NCBI GenBank assembly: GCA_016215705.1
Contig: JACRIR010000043.1
Location: 1 to 31,669 of the forward strand
Length of the DNA: 31,669 bases
Source of the DNA: Candidatus Poribacteria bacterium
GTDB lineage: Bacteria > Abyssobacteria > SURF-5
Direction: 5' to 3'
In this document: in pieces, positions 14,523 to 22,699 of the stretch
How the letters are laid out: every line of letters begins with the position of its first letter
Numbering within the stretch: the first letter of the stretch is position 1
Translations under genes and position numbers: made by a program
The notes under the pieces: generated by a model
What the model was told of the DNA's origin: nothing
The model's input: only the letters and a program-made list of their open reading frames with translations
The model's database searches: none

Positions 14523-17183
14523 TTACCCGTTCTTAGCGCCGGTGATTCCTTCGAGCCCGTAATCTCCCTTTAGAAATGCTTCCATAATCTGCCGGGCGGA
14601 TTCGTCGCTCGCCATCGCAAGGTCCATTTGCCGCATGAACTGAAGGAGTCGCCCAAGCATCTCAAGGTGTTCTTCAGTCTCTTTTCGGCTGGCTTTGTTC
14701 AAGCGCGCATTGACGAGATCGCGGTTGACGGTAACCGAGAAACCGTTCTGTCTCAGTATCTCGCTGATGGCCCGGGCTCTGCGACTTCGCCGAACAATGT
14801 CCGCGGCTCCTCCCCGAAAAAGCAGGTTGATATAGTTCTTGTTTGCTGTTTCGCCGCAATAGGTGTCTACCACGCCGAAGTGGTAGCCGACCCGCGAAGT
14901 GTAGTTCAGATAATTATCTGAAACGAGCGCATAACATGGGTCGCGGAAGGTTCTGTCGTTCTCAGGATTGTCGATGGCGTGGCGCATCATCATTGAGAAA
15001 AGGCCTCCCATGTCGAGCGGCTTGGGGCCGAAGCGAGGTATCTTCTCATGCAACATTCCCCTCAAGATGGCCGTGAGAGGCACAGAAGTGACGTGCGAGC
15101 GCTTCACCTTGCGCACTCTATCTGACACTCTGACACCGCCGCCAAGGTCGATGATGTAGAGGTCGATTGGCAGAAAGACGTCCAAATGATAGCTCGAGGC
15201 CCGGAAATCCCCGAGCGTCTCACCCATGCGAAACATCTCCTCATATGACTTCTCGTGTATAAAGCGGGCCAGATCATGGAGGGTCCGGCAGTTGTCAACG
15301 GCAAACTTGGGAGAAGCCGGGTTAGTGAGATTCAAGGGAATCACTGCTTCGGATATCTTCTCGAGGAGTCTCATGACCGGGGTTTCACGCCGCGACCGCC
15401 CGCTTTCTTTTGTATCGTTTTCGGGAGCCTCTTTTCGAATAATGTCGTCCACTATGCCCGCATAAATACAGCCGCTGGTTGCGTCGACCGTCACGGGTGA
15501 GCCTTCAGGCAGCAGCCGGGTTGCCGACTTTGTGTTCAACAAGGTCGGCACTCGAAACTCTCGAGCCAGGTTTGCCATGTGGCCGGTTACGCTGCCTGCG
15601 TCGGTGACTATCGCATGCGCCTTGGACATGAGGCGCACGAACTTCGGCGAAGACCGCCGGGCCACGAGCACTCCGCCGATTGGAAAAGACTCGAAATCAC
15701 CGTCATCGTCCATGTGCACTGCAACCCCCGCGCCCACGCCGGGACACGCGATATCTCCTCCGCTCAGCAAGACTGCGCTTCCCTCAATCACACGGCAGGT
15801 CCGCAAAGTCTGGGTCAACATGCGCAGCGGGCGCGATTGGAGTAGCACGAACCGGCGTTTGCCGTCCATTGCCCACTCGATATCCTGGGGTCTGCCGAAA
15901 TGTTTTTCGAGAGCAAGCGCCCATCGCGCAAGTTGGAGCGCCTCGTCATCCGTGATGGTCGGCTCCCCGGCCATCTCCGGTTCGATAGGTCTTTCTATCA
16001 TTCCGGAATCCGGCAGACAAGACAGATAACTTGTCTGGCTCGATGGCGTCCGCGAGATCACACGGGGCGCCGCATGGCGGGAAATGATGATTGTTTCAGG
16101 TGATGACCCGCCGTCCACCAGAGTGACACCCAGACCCCACACGGCATTGATAAGGACGTGGTCGGGCTCGGAACGGTTCGGGCTGTTCGAGAAAATCACG
16201 CCGCTCGCAACTGCGTCAATCATGGCGATACAGCCCACAGCCATTGCAGCGGATTCGTCGGATATGCCGTGGAGAAGGCGATAATGAATGGCCTCACGAG
16301 AAAAAAGACTTGCGAGCACCTCTCGGTATGCTTTGAGCAGACCTTCCCGATTCACATTGAGAACCGACAGGAATTGACCCGCAAAGGAAAGATTCGAATC
16401 TTCTCCGAGCGCGCTCGATCGGACCGCCAGGCGTGGGGGAGGGCCCAATCTCGATGTGAGCCGGTCGTATGCGGCATAAATCTCTGTTTCAAGGTCGCCG
16501 GGAAGAGGCGCGGTCATGATCGCCTTGCGAAGTCTTTCGCTCAATTCCCCTGCATCTGCCTGCGAGAATAATCCCGCCTGCTTTTCCTGGAGCAGGGTCT
16601 TGATTTCACCACTGTCGAAAACGACACGGCATGCGCCGGTGGTTACCGCGAATCCGTCCGGCGCGGGCAGCTTGAGACGGTTTCGCATCTCGCCCAGATT
16701 GGCCATTTTACCGCCGACAATGTCGGAATCACTGCCGGAGATTCCCGATATGTCAAAGACGGGTTCTTCCACGTACTGGGCTATCGGCTGCTCCATCACT
16801 CTGACCAACTCTTCAGTGCTCTTTTCGAGAACACTCTGAAGCGCACCGTATCTTCCCGAAGAGATCGTGTTGATGGAATCAGCCATGAGATGAATATCCG
16901 CCACGGCGCGCGCTACCTTACGTTTGAGGTAGGGGAGGTCGAAGAAATCGCCCTCGTGTTTCTTTTGTTCGAGGTCAGCGATGATTTCAAGAAAACTGTT
17001 ATTGGCGGAAAGAAGTTTGCGGAACTCGGTATGGTAGAGCTTGAATCTGGCAAGTTGCGCTTGATGCTCGACAATCTGCTCCTGGCGGAGGCCGATTATT
17101 TCCAGAAATACAAGAAAGCTTCTCCACATGGAACCGAGGAAACCGACAATCCCGCCTTTCACTCGCTCGCGCCATGTGGACAA
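14523..17183 (-). CDS. PEP-synthase-like phosphotransfer protein lacking the PEP barrel (2)
   Basis: The 886-residue paralogue of the 8870-11404 product has the same order: helical N-terminus (1-145), ATP-grasp/PPDK-N domain (about 150-455) with IVGGKMANLGEM, RLAVRSSALGED and QDIEWAMDGKRRFVLLQSRP, and phospho-histidine domain (about 475-575) with GSVTGHMANLARE (His535). It again has no PEP/pyruvate barrel and ends in the shared helical region carrying 'TLHDLARFIHEKSYEEMF'. The first 35 residues are more hydrophobic than in copy 1 (GSMWRSFLVFLEIIGL), hinting at membrane association. The start is a TTG at 17183 preceded by AGGAGGG ten bases away; no closer ATG fits. It is the last gene of the TSUP 3 unit, 49 bases after the 220-residue membrane protein. 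Confidence 0.85.
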   Translation of the reverse strand: MSTWRERVKGGIVGFLGSMWRSFLVFLEIIGLRQEQIVEHQAQLARFKLYHTEFRKLLSANNSFLEIIADLEQKKHEGDFFDLPYLKRKVARAVADIHLMADSINTISSGRYGALQSVLEKSTEELVRVMEQPIAQYVEEPVFDISGISGSDSDIVGGKMANLGEMRNRLKLPAPDGFAVTTGACRVVFDSGEIKTLLQEKQAGLFSQADAGELSERLRKAIMTAPLPGDLETEIYAAYDRLTSRLGPPPRLAVRSSALGEDSNLSFAGQFLSVLNVNREGLLKAYREVLASLFSREAIHYRLLHGISDESAAMAVGCIAMIDAVASGVIFSNSPNRSEPDHVLINAVWGLGVTLVDGGSSPETIIISRHAAPRVISRTPSSQTSYLSCLPDSGMIERPIEPEMAGEPTITDDEALQLARWALALEKHFGRPQDIEWAMDGKRRFVLLQSRPLRMLTQTLRTCRVIEGSAVLLSGGDIACPGVGAGVAVHMDDDGDFESFPIGGVLVARRSSPKFVRLMSKAHAIVTDAGSVTGHMANLAREFRVPTLLNTKSATRLLPEGSPVTVDATSGCIYAGIVDDIIRKEAPENDTKESGRSRRETPVMRLLEKISEAVIPLNLTNPASPKFAVDNCRTLHDLARFIHEKSYEEMFRMGETLGDFRASSYHLDVFLPIDLYIIDLGGGVRVSDRVRKVKRSHVTSVPLTAILRGMLHEKIPRFGPKPLDMGGLFSMMMRHAIDNPENDRTFRDPCYALVSDNYLNYTSRVGYHFGVVDTYCGETANKNYINLLFRGGAADIVRRSRRARAISEILRQNGFSVTVNRDLVNARLNKASRKETEEHLEMLGRLLQFMRQMDLAMASDESARQIMEAFLKGDYGLEGITGAKNG

Positions 17184-17232
17184 CAGTTCGAATCCCTCCT
17201 CTTTCGTCTTTTTCCCGTTTCCCCATTGTTTC

Positions 17233-17895
17233 TCAGGAACTCCGCGCCATACGCTCTCTGAGCATTTTCAGCAGTTTGCGGGCGCTTTTCTTCCGCAGAC
17301 CGTACACCCTTATTATATCATCTTCGGATGAAAAACCGCCGTGGATATCGAGTTCGATCCATTTTGTCGGCATGAGTAGCCCATGGAGAATCCCCATTGC
17401 TCCAAGAATAACCAGTAGCGTGCCGGTTACCAGCAGCCACGAGCGAAACAGGAAGGCTATTATGCAGATTACCGCTCCGGTGATTGCTTCGCCAAGGCGC
17501 AACTCCCTTTTCAAACGCGTATTAATGACATCGCGAATCTGAACTTCGTCGATCACGGTTCGGTCGCTTGTGTCGCCTCTGACAGCCTGGCCGGCCTCAA
17601 TGACGGACCGCAAACGCAAAAGGCGGCGACCGGTCAAGAAAAGACTAATCGCCGCTTGTTCGGGTTCTTTGAGCACAGACTCGTTCAGCTTCATGTGGGC
17701 GCGCACAACATGATGCTCGGCGAGGATTTCTTCTTTCTCCTCCAATTGCGCGCCCACAATGGCCCGATAGAGATCGACACTCTTCTCTACCTGAAGCCGC
17801 TCAAACTTCTTCTTTGGAATGTCCCCGCGACCGTAAGCGACGGTGATATTTCGCAGTTCTTCCCGCAGTTCTTCAACCTTATCAGTCGGTGTCAT
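17233..17895 (-). CDS. Membrane protein with helical cytoplasmic head
   Basis: The 220-residue product has a charged, helical N-terminal part (about 1-130) and a hydrophobic hairpin around 135-178 (AITGAVICIIAFLFRSWLLVTGTLLVILGAMGILHGLL, two helices), followed by a basic cytoplasmic tail (RKKSARKLLKMLRERM). The opening stretch 'YGRGDIPKKKFERL' vaguely recalls SHOCT-like oligomerisation motifs, which is a weak match. No named family is assigned. Its ATG overlaps the stop region of the 68-residue gene by 14 bases, so it is translationally coupled within the TSUP 3 unit. It may link the permease group to the soluble phosphotransfer protein encoded next; this is inference. Confidence 0.7.
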   Translation of the reverse strand: MTPTDKVEELREELRNITVAYGRGDIPKKKFERLQVEKSVDLYRAIVGAQLEEKEEILAEHHVVRAHMKLNESVLKEPEQAAISLFLTGRRLLRLRSVIEAGQAVRGDTSDRTVIDEVQIRDVINTRLKRELRLGEAITGAVICIIAFLFRSWLLVTGTLLVILGAMGILHGLLMPTKWIELDIHGGFSSEDDIIRVYGLRKKSARKLLKMLRERMARSS

Positions 17896-18088
17896 AGGGG
17901 AAGGCGCCCGGCGATACGCCCTTTGCGCGCAGTCCCGGGATCAAGGAGATTGCGACCGCAAGCACGAGGACGAAAGCCACAACGAAGGCGAACCAAGGGT
18001 CCCATTCCTTGATCGTCGAGTCATAGAGCAGCCACAAAAGGAATCCGTAAAGGACCACATTGATGACTATCTGCCAGGTTCTGTTCAT
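17882..18088 (-). CDS. Small two-helix membrane protein
   Basis: The 68-residue protein has two hydrophobic segments (about 7-23 and 33-51: FAFVVAFVLVLAVAISLI) and a short polar C-terminus. The ribosome binding site AGAGGT lies five bases before ATG 18088. It overlaps the next gene by 14 bases in a different frame and follows the 35-residue ORF by 14 bases, so it is embedded in a compact operon. No family was recognised. Confidence 0.7.
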   Translation of the reverse strand: MNRTWQIVINVVLYGFLLWLLYDSTIKEWDPWFAFVVAFVLVLAVAISLIPGLRAKGVSPGAFPYDTD

Positions 18089-18102
18089 AGCGCACCTCTA
18101 CC

Positions 18103-18210
18103 TCAAATCCTGCCCTTCAGCCATACCTCATAGATTACGGCCGCGCAGCTCAATGATATCGTGAGCAGCAAAACCCAATACCCAAACATCGAGTTAATGA
18201 ACCATTTCAT
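18103..18210 (-). CDS. 35-residue single-helix membrane peptide
   Basis: A very short frame from ATG 18210 follows AAAGGAGGT, a near-perfect ribosome binding site five bases upstream. It encodes one hydrophobic helix (WVLLLTISLSCAAVIY, about residues 12-27) flanked by MKWFINS and a basic end WLKGRI. It fits exactly between the TSUP 3 stop (18230) and the 68-residue gene (start 18088) with short spacers, as expected of a genuine operon member. It could be a small regulatory or stabilising subunit of the permease. The evidence is position, ribosome binding site and composition; there is no homology support. Confidence 0.6.
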   Translation of the reverse strand: MKWFINSMFGYWVLLLTISLSCAAVIYEVWLKGRI

Positions 18211-18229
18211 AGACTACCTCCTTTTCTCC

Positions 18230-19291
18230 TCACACCACAAGCGGCGGAACCCAAGCCGGAACACTCTTGCCGCGCCGATGGCGCAACGCAAAAAGCACGA
18301 GCGACATGATGAATAAGCAGAGGAATATCATCTCGCCCAAGGTCAGCATCACGGCGAACAAGGAGAGCCATTCGATCGACTGACCGCTCAGGACGTATGC
18401 AAGCCGCAATACCGCTCCGCACGTCGCTAGAATCAGTGAGTAGCTGAGGATGTAGCGGATTGCAGGTCCGCGAACGAAGGCCGTCGCCATGCTCCCAATC
18501 TGAGCGCCAAGCATCGCACCGGACAGCATGAACACCACTGCTACTATGTCCACGTGCCCTTCGATGGAATGTCTCAACGCCCCGTAACCACCGGAGAACA
18601 CAATTTCCACGAGATCGGTGCCTACTGCGATATGTGTGGAAGCTCCGACGATGTAGACCAAGGCGGGAACACGGATGAAACCGCCACCCACGCCGAGGAA
18701 TCCCGCGAGAACTCCGGTCACGAGTCCAACAATCACAATAACCCACATCGATACGACCACGCGCGCGGTGCGGCAAATCACTATCGGCGCAAGCGGGATG
18801 TTCTGAAACATTGCCGGCAGCGAGCTGGTCTGAACCTCGCGCGAAACGCTCTTGCCCTCGCGCGCCATATCCTCAATCTTCTTGTGGGCGCGCCGCGTCT
18901 CTATCTGAGTGTAAAGAAACAGGAAGAACATCACAACCACCGACGTCATAAGCAGGACGACAGTGGACAGGCCCATATGCTTGAGGTAGACAAGCAGCCT
19001 GACTCCAAGTTCCACGCCGAGCATTGTGCCGGCTACCATGCTCAAGGCCATCGTCCAGTCGATGTTGCCGAGCTGCCGATGCCGTATTGTGGAAACTACG
19101 CCTTTGCCGGCGATGTGCGTCATGTCGATTCCCGAAGCCATATATCCGGGAAACCCGAATACTATGAGCGCCGGGGTGACCATATAGCCGCCACCCACAC
19201 CGATGAAACCGCCGACTATTCCGACAGTGAAGCCGACAAGCACGAGCAGCGGTATCGGCGCCTCAATGCCTGCTACCGGAAAATTGAACAT
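18230..19291 (-). CDS. TSUP (TauE/SafE) family anion permease 3
   Basis: The 353-residue membrane protein has the TSUP glycine motifs FIGVGGGYMVTP (about 30-41) and FLGVGGGFIRVP (about 220-231) and roughly eight to nine membrane helices. The linker of about 60 residues near 130-190 is charged (RRAHKKIEDMAREGKSV) and cytoplasmic. The N-terminus FPVAGIEAPIP corresponds to LPIAG in the other two. AAGGAGA sits six bases before the ATG. It follows its 185-residue companion gene by 15 bases and is followed by three small membrane ORFs. Substrate unknown; sulfite or organic sulfonate export is a family-based possibility only. Confidence 0.9.
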   Translation of the reverse strand: MFNFPVAGIEAPIPLLVLVGFTVGIVGGFIGVGGGYMVTPALIVFGFPGYMASGIDMTHIAGKGVVSTIRHRQLGNIDWTMALSMVAGTMLGVELGVRLLVYLKHMGLSTVVLLMTSVVVMFFLFLYTQIETRRAHKKIEDMAREGKSVSREVQTSSLPAMFQNIPLAPIVICRTARVVVSMWVIVIVGLVTGVLAGFLGVGGGFIRVPALVYIVGASTHIAVGTDLVEIVFSGGYGALRHSIEGHVDIVAVVFMLSGAMLGAQIGSMATAFVRGPAIRYILSYSLILATCGAVLRLAYVLSGQSIEWLSLFAVMLTLGEMIFLCLFIMSLVLFALRHRRGKSVPAWVPPLVV

Positions 19292-19306
19292 ATCTCGTCT
19301 CCTTAA

Positions 19307-19864
19307 TCAATGGCCCTCGAAATGGCGGATCTTCTCGAGCTTGATCCCGAGTATGTCGGTCAAGCCTTCCGCCATATAGCCAAGAGTAACGCCGAGGCCG
19401 ATAACTATCATCACATTGTAAACCGCTCCCCATGGATACGTGACAATCCCTTTATGTTTGAATGTGTCCTTGTACTTGAACCCTTTGGACTCCTTGATCT
19501 GCCACGGTACTGTGACCTTGATCAAATTGCCCTCGAGGCTCACACGTTTCGCTTTCTCCAATTCCTCCTCGGATATGACACCATTTGCCAGTTCCGGCAG
19601 ACGGTCGCCTTTCTTGACCGGCGCCGCCTCCAGGCCGTCAAGTTTCGCAAAGGAGCCTATCTGCAACATGGCCGGATTCTCGGCCGTGGCATCCTTGAAT
19701 GTGTCCGCGTTCACGGCGTAGCCGTCGTCCCCGGCGGAGTAGTAATACCATCGAGCAAGACTGCCCGACGTGTGCAGATTCGCCACCAGGAAAAAGACCC
19801 CGATGGACGTCGCAGTCCAGAACACAAACTTAATTGCTGATCGCGTTTTTGAAGGCGCTGACAT
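19307..19864 (-). CDS. Membrane companion of TSUP 3
   Basis: The 185-residue protein has an N-terminal helix (about 10-29), an extracytoplasmic domain of about 115 residues with a YYYSAGDDGYAVNADTF segment, and a C-terminal helix near 147-168 ending in GIKLEKIRHFEGH. The ends correspond to those of the 99-residue companion of TSUP 2, which lacks most of the middle domain. AGGAGG lies seven bases before the ATG. It is the first gene of the 19864-14523 unit, 129 bases after the receiver gene of the upstream operon; no confident promoter was seen in that gap. It is likely a permease accessory subunit whose extracytoplasmic domain could bind substrate or a partner. Confidence 0.7.
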   Translation of the reverse strand: MSAPSKTRSAIKFVFWTATSIGVFFLVANLHTSGSLARWYYYSAGDDGYAVNADTFKDATAENPAMLQIGSFAKLDGLEAAPVKKGDRLPELANGVISEEELEKAKRVSLEGNLIKVTVPWQIKESKGFKYKDTFKHKGIVTYPWGAVYNVMIVIGLGVTLGYMAEGLTDILGIKLEKIRHFEGH

Positions 19865-19993
19865 CCTTCCACCTCCTCATATGATTCTCAACGATAGGGT
19901 GGCGCTTAATCTTCCAACAAACCATATGTTTCACCGGAAAACTGATTCCTCTCTCTCGTACCTCACTCTCCTTCCTCTCTGAATCGCCCGGAA

Positions 19994-20446
19994 TCATCCC
20001 TCGTCTTTTTCAAAAACAGCCATGGGGTGGCTGATGATTCTCTCTACCTTCGCCTTGCGGATTTTCTCTTCCGCAGACTGCTTCTTATCAAACGCATCTT
20101 TTATTTTGGCCAACATATCCTCTATTGCGCACGGCTTCATGACGTAGTCAAAAGCGCCAAGCTTGAGTCCCTCGACGGCGGATTCGACCGACGCATGACC
20201 CGTGAGCATGACTACTTCCACGAGAGGATACTTCTGACGCATCTTGCGCAGAACCTCGACTCCGTCGAGCCCCGGCATCTTAACGTCGAGAACGACTACG
20301 TCAATCCGGCGCTCTTCCATTATCTTGAGCGCGTCAAAGCCGTTGGTCGCCGTGGCCGTCTCGATGTCCCGCTTGTCCAGAAGTTTCTTTGTGGTTTCCA
20401 GGAACCGCTCCTCGTCGTCCACCAAAAGCAAATGAATCGTTGACAT
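19994..20446 (-). CDS. Stand-alone response regulator receiver, kinase-coupled
   Basis: The 150-residue product is a receiver (Asp10-Asp11, phospho-acceptor Asp54 in VLDVKMP, Thr82, Lys104 in MKPCAIED) followed by a charged helical tail of about 30 residues and no DNA-binding domain. ATG 20446 overlaps the kinase stop as TAATG, and GGAGG lies nine bases upstream inside the kinase gene; the longer open frame reaching 20599 is a shadow of the kinase. The overlap argues that it is the direct partner of the 579-residue kinase. The tail (RIISHPMAVFEKDEG) resembles that of the 22185-22676 receiver, so the two are probably paralogues. Confidence 0.88.
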   Translation of the reverse strand: MSTIHLLLVDDEERFLETTKKLLDKRDIETATATNGFDALKIMEERRIDVVVLDVKMPGLDGVEVLRKMRQKYPLVEVVMLTGHASVESAVEGLKLGAFDYVMKPCAIEDMLAKIKDAFDKKQSAEEKIRKAKVERIISHPMAVFEKDEG

Positions 20447-22185
20447 TATTGATTTCCTCCCTGTTCGTGAGCCGCCGCCTCCGCCGTCGCGCTTTGCGCT
20501 GTCCCGGGGAGCGGCAGCCGCACGGTGAAGACGCTGCCTGCGTTCAGTTCGCTGCTCACCGTGATTTGTCCACCAAGGCGCTCGATGATGCCGTAGCACG
20601 TGCTAAGACCCAAACCTGTCCCCCGTCCCACCGGCTTTGTCGTGAAGAACGGAAGGAATATCTTTTCGAGATTCTCTTCCGGAATACCGCAACCGTTGTC
20701 TGCCACCGATACTACCAGCGCGCCGTCTTGTTTCGCGGCGCCGATCCGAATCTCTCCCTTCTCTTTCCCCTTTAACGCGTCAACGGCATTGTTCAAGAGA
20801 TTCAGGAATACCTGTTGAAGCTGAGCCGGATCAGTCTGAAGCGGCGGCAGCTCCCCCTCAAACTGTTGTATGATTTGGATGTTTTCCACATAGGCTTTTC
20901 GCTCGACCATGCCGACTATCTCACGCATGAACGGCTGCAGCTCGATTGTCTGGATGCTCGGCTCGGTCTTACGCGCGAATTTCAGCAGCCCCTGAGTGAT
21001 CTGTTTGCATCTGTCAATCTGCAAATCGATCTGGTTGACCGAGTCCCGAACCGTCCGGATGTTCTCGCCGTCGGGAAGCGTTCCGTCCGCCTCCATTTCC
21101 TTGAAAATTTCTTTTATCAGCGCTTCTTCCGATTTCATTATTTGCAGAGGATTGTTGATCTCGTGGGCTATTCCCGCGCTCATTTCGCCGACCTCCGCCA
21201 GCTTGCCGGCCATGATCAATTGGCTGCCCATCTGCCGTTTCTCCATGTCGGCGATAGTGAGTTGGTTGGCAAGGCCCGATGCCAGGAAAAAGCCCATGGT
21301 CACCACTACGGCCCCGCCGATTACGATTACCGCGACGGCAATGAGAACGGCGCGGGTCAGCGGCGCATATGCGTCGCCTATCTCCTGTCGAACCACCAGA
21401 ATCCAATCCGTTTCGCGAAGTCTGCCCGTTGCGTAGAGATGTCGGCCGCCGCTCGCATCATTTGCGGCAAACGAGGCAATCGCATTATCTTCGCTCCGGT
21501 AAATGAGATGGTCCTGGTCGATTTCCATGAGAGCGCCGCCGGAGCGGCGCGGGGTCTGGAAACCTCCCCTTCGGTTTATCAGGTATGCTTCCCCCGTTTT
21601 CCCCACGCGGATATTCTCAACAAGGTTGTTGAAGAACATGCTGTCGACCGTGGCGCGCAGGTACCATGTCGCATCGCCCTCTCTTCGCTGGACGGCGATA
21701 ACAAAATGCGGGATGTTACGGTACCCCTTGAACACATCCGAAATGTATATCCCTTTGTTATGAACCGCTTGAAACCAGTCGGCCTGAGAGTAGTTCTTCC
21801 CCTTAAGGTCGAAAGGTCCTGCGTAGGCGACATGATTACCGTGCTCGTCAAAAACGCCGAGGTCGAAGAACGCCTGTGAGCCCGTCTGCAGGAGACTCAG
21901 AATCTCCTCGAGTCGGCCGTTGCTGCTCAACTCTTTGAAACTGTGCGAGTCAGCGACGAATTCGAGTTGAAACGACAATTCTCCGAGAAACTGATCGATG
22001 AGGCGACAATGCCCGTCCGCGATGCGGCTCAACTCCGTGGCCACGTGGCCGCGAAGGTTGACGGCGAAATAGTACACCAGAGTGCCGCACACCATCATCA
22101 CGGCGATGAACGGTACAAGGAGCACCCTGCTCAGGATCATGAGACGGGTTCTCTTGAATCGTTCGTTTGCCCCGCGTCCAGGCAT
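20446..22185 (-). CDS. dCache sensor histidine kinase
   Basis: The 579-residue membrane kinase has helix 1 (about 16-40), a periplasmic double-Cache sensor (about 45-270; [34 protein letters not shown]), helix 2 (about 278-303), a dimerisation domain with His341 in GIAHEINNP, and an HATPase domain with [19 protein letters not shown] and [14 protein letters not shown]. No HAMP or PAS domain was seen between helix 2 and His341. Such sensors usually bind small organic ligands, for example carboxylates or amino acids. Its ATG overlaps the stop of the preceding receiver as TAATG, and its own stop overlaps the next receiver the same way, so receiver-kinase-receiver is one coupled unit. It is paralogous to the 24762-26552 kinase. 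Confidence 0.92.
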   Translation of the reverse strand: MPGRGANERFKRTRLMILSRVLLVPFIAVMMVCGTLVYYFAVNLRGHVATELSRIADGHCRLIDQFLGELSFQLEFVADSHSFKELSSNGRLEEILSLLQTGSQAFFDLGVFDEHGNHVAYAGPFDLKGKNYSQADWFQAVHNKGIYISDVFKGYRNIPHFVIAVQRREGDATWYLRATVDSMFFNNLVENIRVGKTGEAYLINRRGGFQTPRRSGGALMEIDQDHLIYRSEDNAIASFAANDASGGRHLYATGRLRETDWILVVRQEIGDAYAPLTRAVLIAVAVIVIGGAVVVTMGFFLASGLANQLTIADMEKRQMGSQLIMAGKLAEVGEMSAGIAHEINNPLQIMKSEEALIKEIFKEMEADGTLPDGENIRTVRDSVNQIDLQIDRCKQITQGLLKFARKTEPSIQTIELQPFMREIVGMVERKAYVENIQIIQQFEGELPPLQTDPAQLQQVFLNLLNNAVDALKGKEKGEIRIGAAKQDGALVVSVADNGCGIPEENLEKIFLPFFTTKPVGRGTGLGLSTCYGIIERLGGQITVSSELNAGSVFTVRLPLPGTAQSATAEAAAHEQGGNQ

Positions 22186-22676
22186 TATTGTTCTTCCTTA
22201 TCCAGTTCCTTTATCCGCCGCAGGATTGCCATGGGCGACTCTGATTTGGCCATTGAGAGAACCTCATCCATGCGATCCTGTTTGATCTTCATCTTGTTCA
22301 TGACCCGCTTCTTGTACGCTTCCGTGAGAACGGAGAGGAGCTTGTCCAACTCGCACGGCTTCTGCAAATAGTGATAAGCCCCCTTGCGCGTGCAATCAAC
22401 GGCCGAATCCGTCGAACCGTGACCGGTCAATATCACTACTTCCATCCATTTGTGCTCTTTCTTGAGAGCTTCAAGCGTCTGCTCGCCGTTGATACCCGGC
22501 ATTTTCAGGTCCACCAAAGCGATATCAATCGGATGCGTCCGCGCCGCTTCGATAGCCTTTTCGCCCCGGTTCACGGCCACGACCTTGAAGTCTCTTACCT
22601 CGAGCCTCTTGGATATGGATTCGAGGAATTGCTCCTCGTCGTCAACGATCAGTAGATTGATTTTTTCTTTTGTCAT
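22185..22676 (-). CDS. Stand-alone response regulator receiver
   Basis: The 163-residue receiver has Asp12-Asp13, phospho-acceptor Asp56 (LVDLKMP), Thr84 and Lys106 in LQKPCELDK, with a charged C-terminal tail of about 45 residues (MKIKQDRMDEVLSMAK...) and no recognised output domain. ATG 22676 is preceded by GGGGGA nine bases upstream; the much longer open frame to 23180 is a shadow of the transporter. It starts 23 bases after the receiver-transporter fusion gene and overlaps the following kinase start as TAATG. Its GHGST...LQKPC core is nearly the same as in the fused receiver, suggesting duplication. Confidence 0.88.
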   Translation of the reverse strand: MTKEKINLLIVDDEEQFLESISKRLEVRDFKVVAVNRGEKAIEAARTHPIDIALVDLKMPGINGEQTLEALKKEHKWMEVVILTGHGSTDSAVDCTRKGAYHYLQKPCELDKLLSVLTEAYKKRVMNKMKIKQDRMDEVLSMAKSESPMAILRRIKELDKEEQ

Positions 22677-22699
22677 TTTCTGTAATCCCCCATTGTTCT

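Noticed and set aside
19994-20599. 201-codon frame as an N-terminally extended receiver
   Set aside because: The extra 51 residues overlap the kinase C-terminus in another frame; ATG 20446 gives a standard receiver with TAATG coupling.
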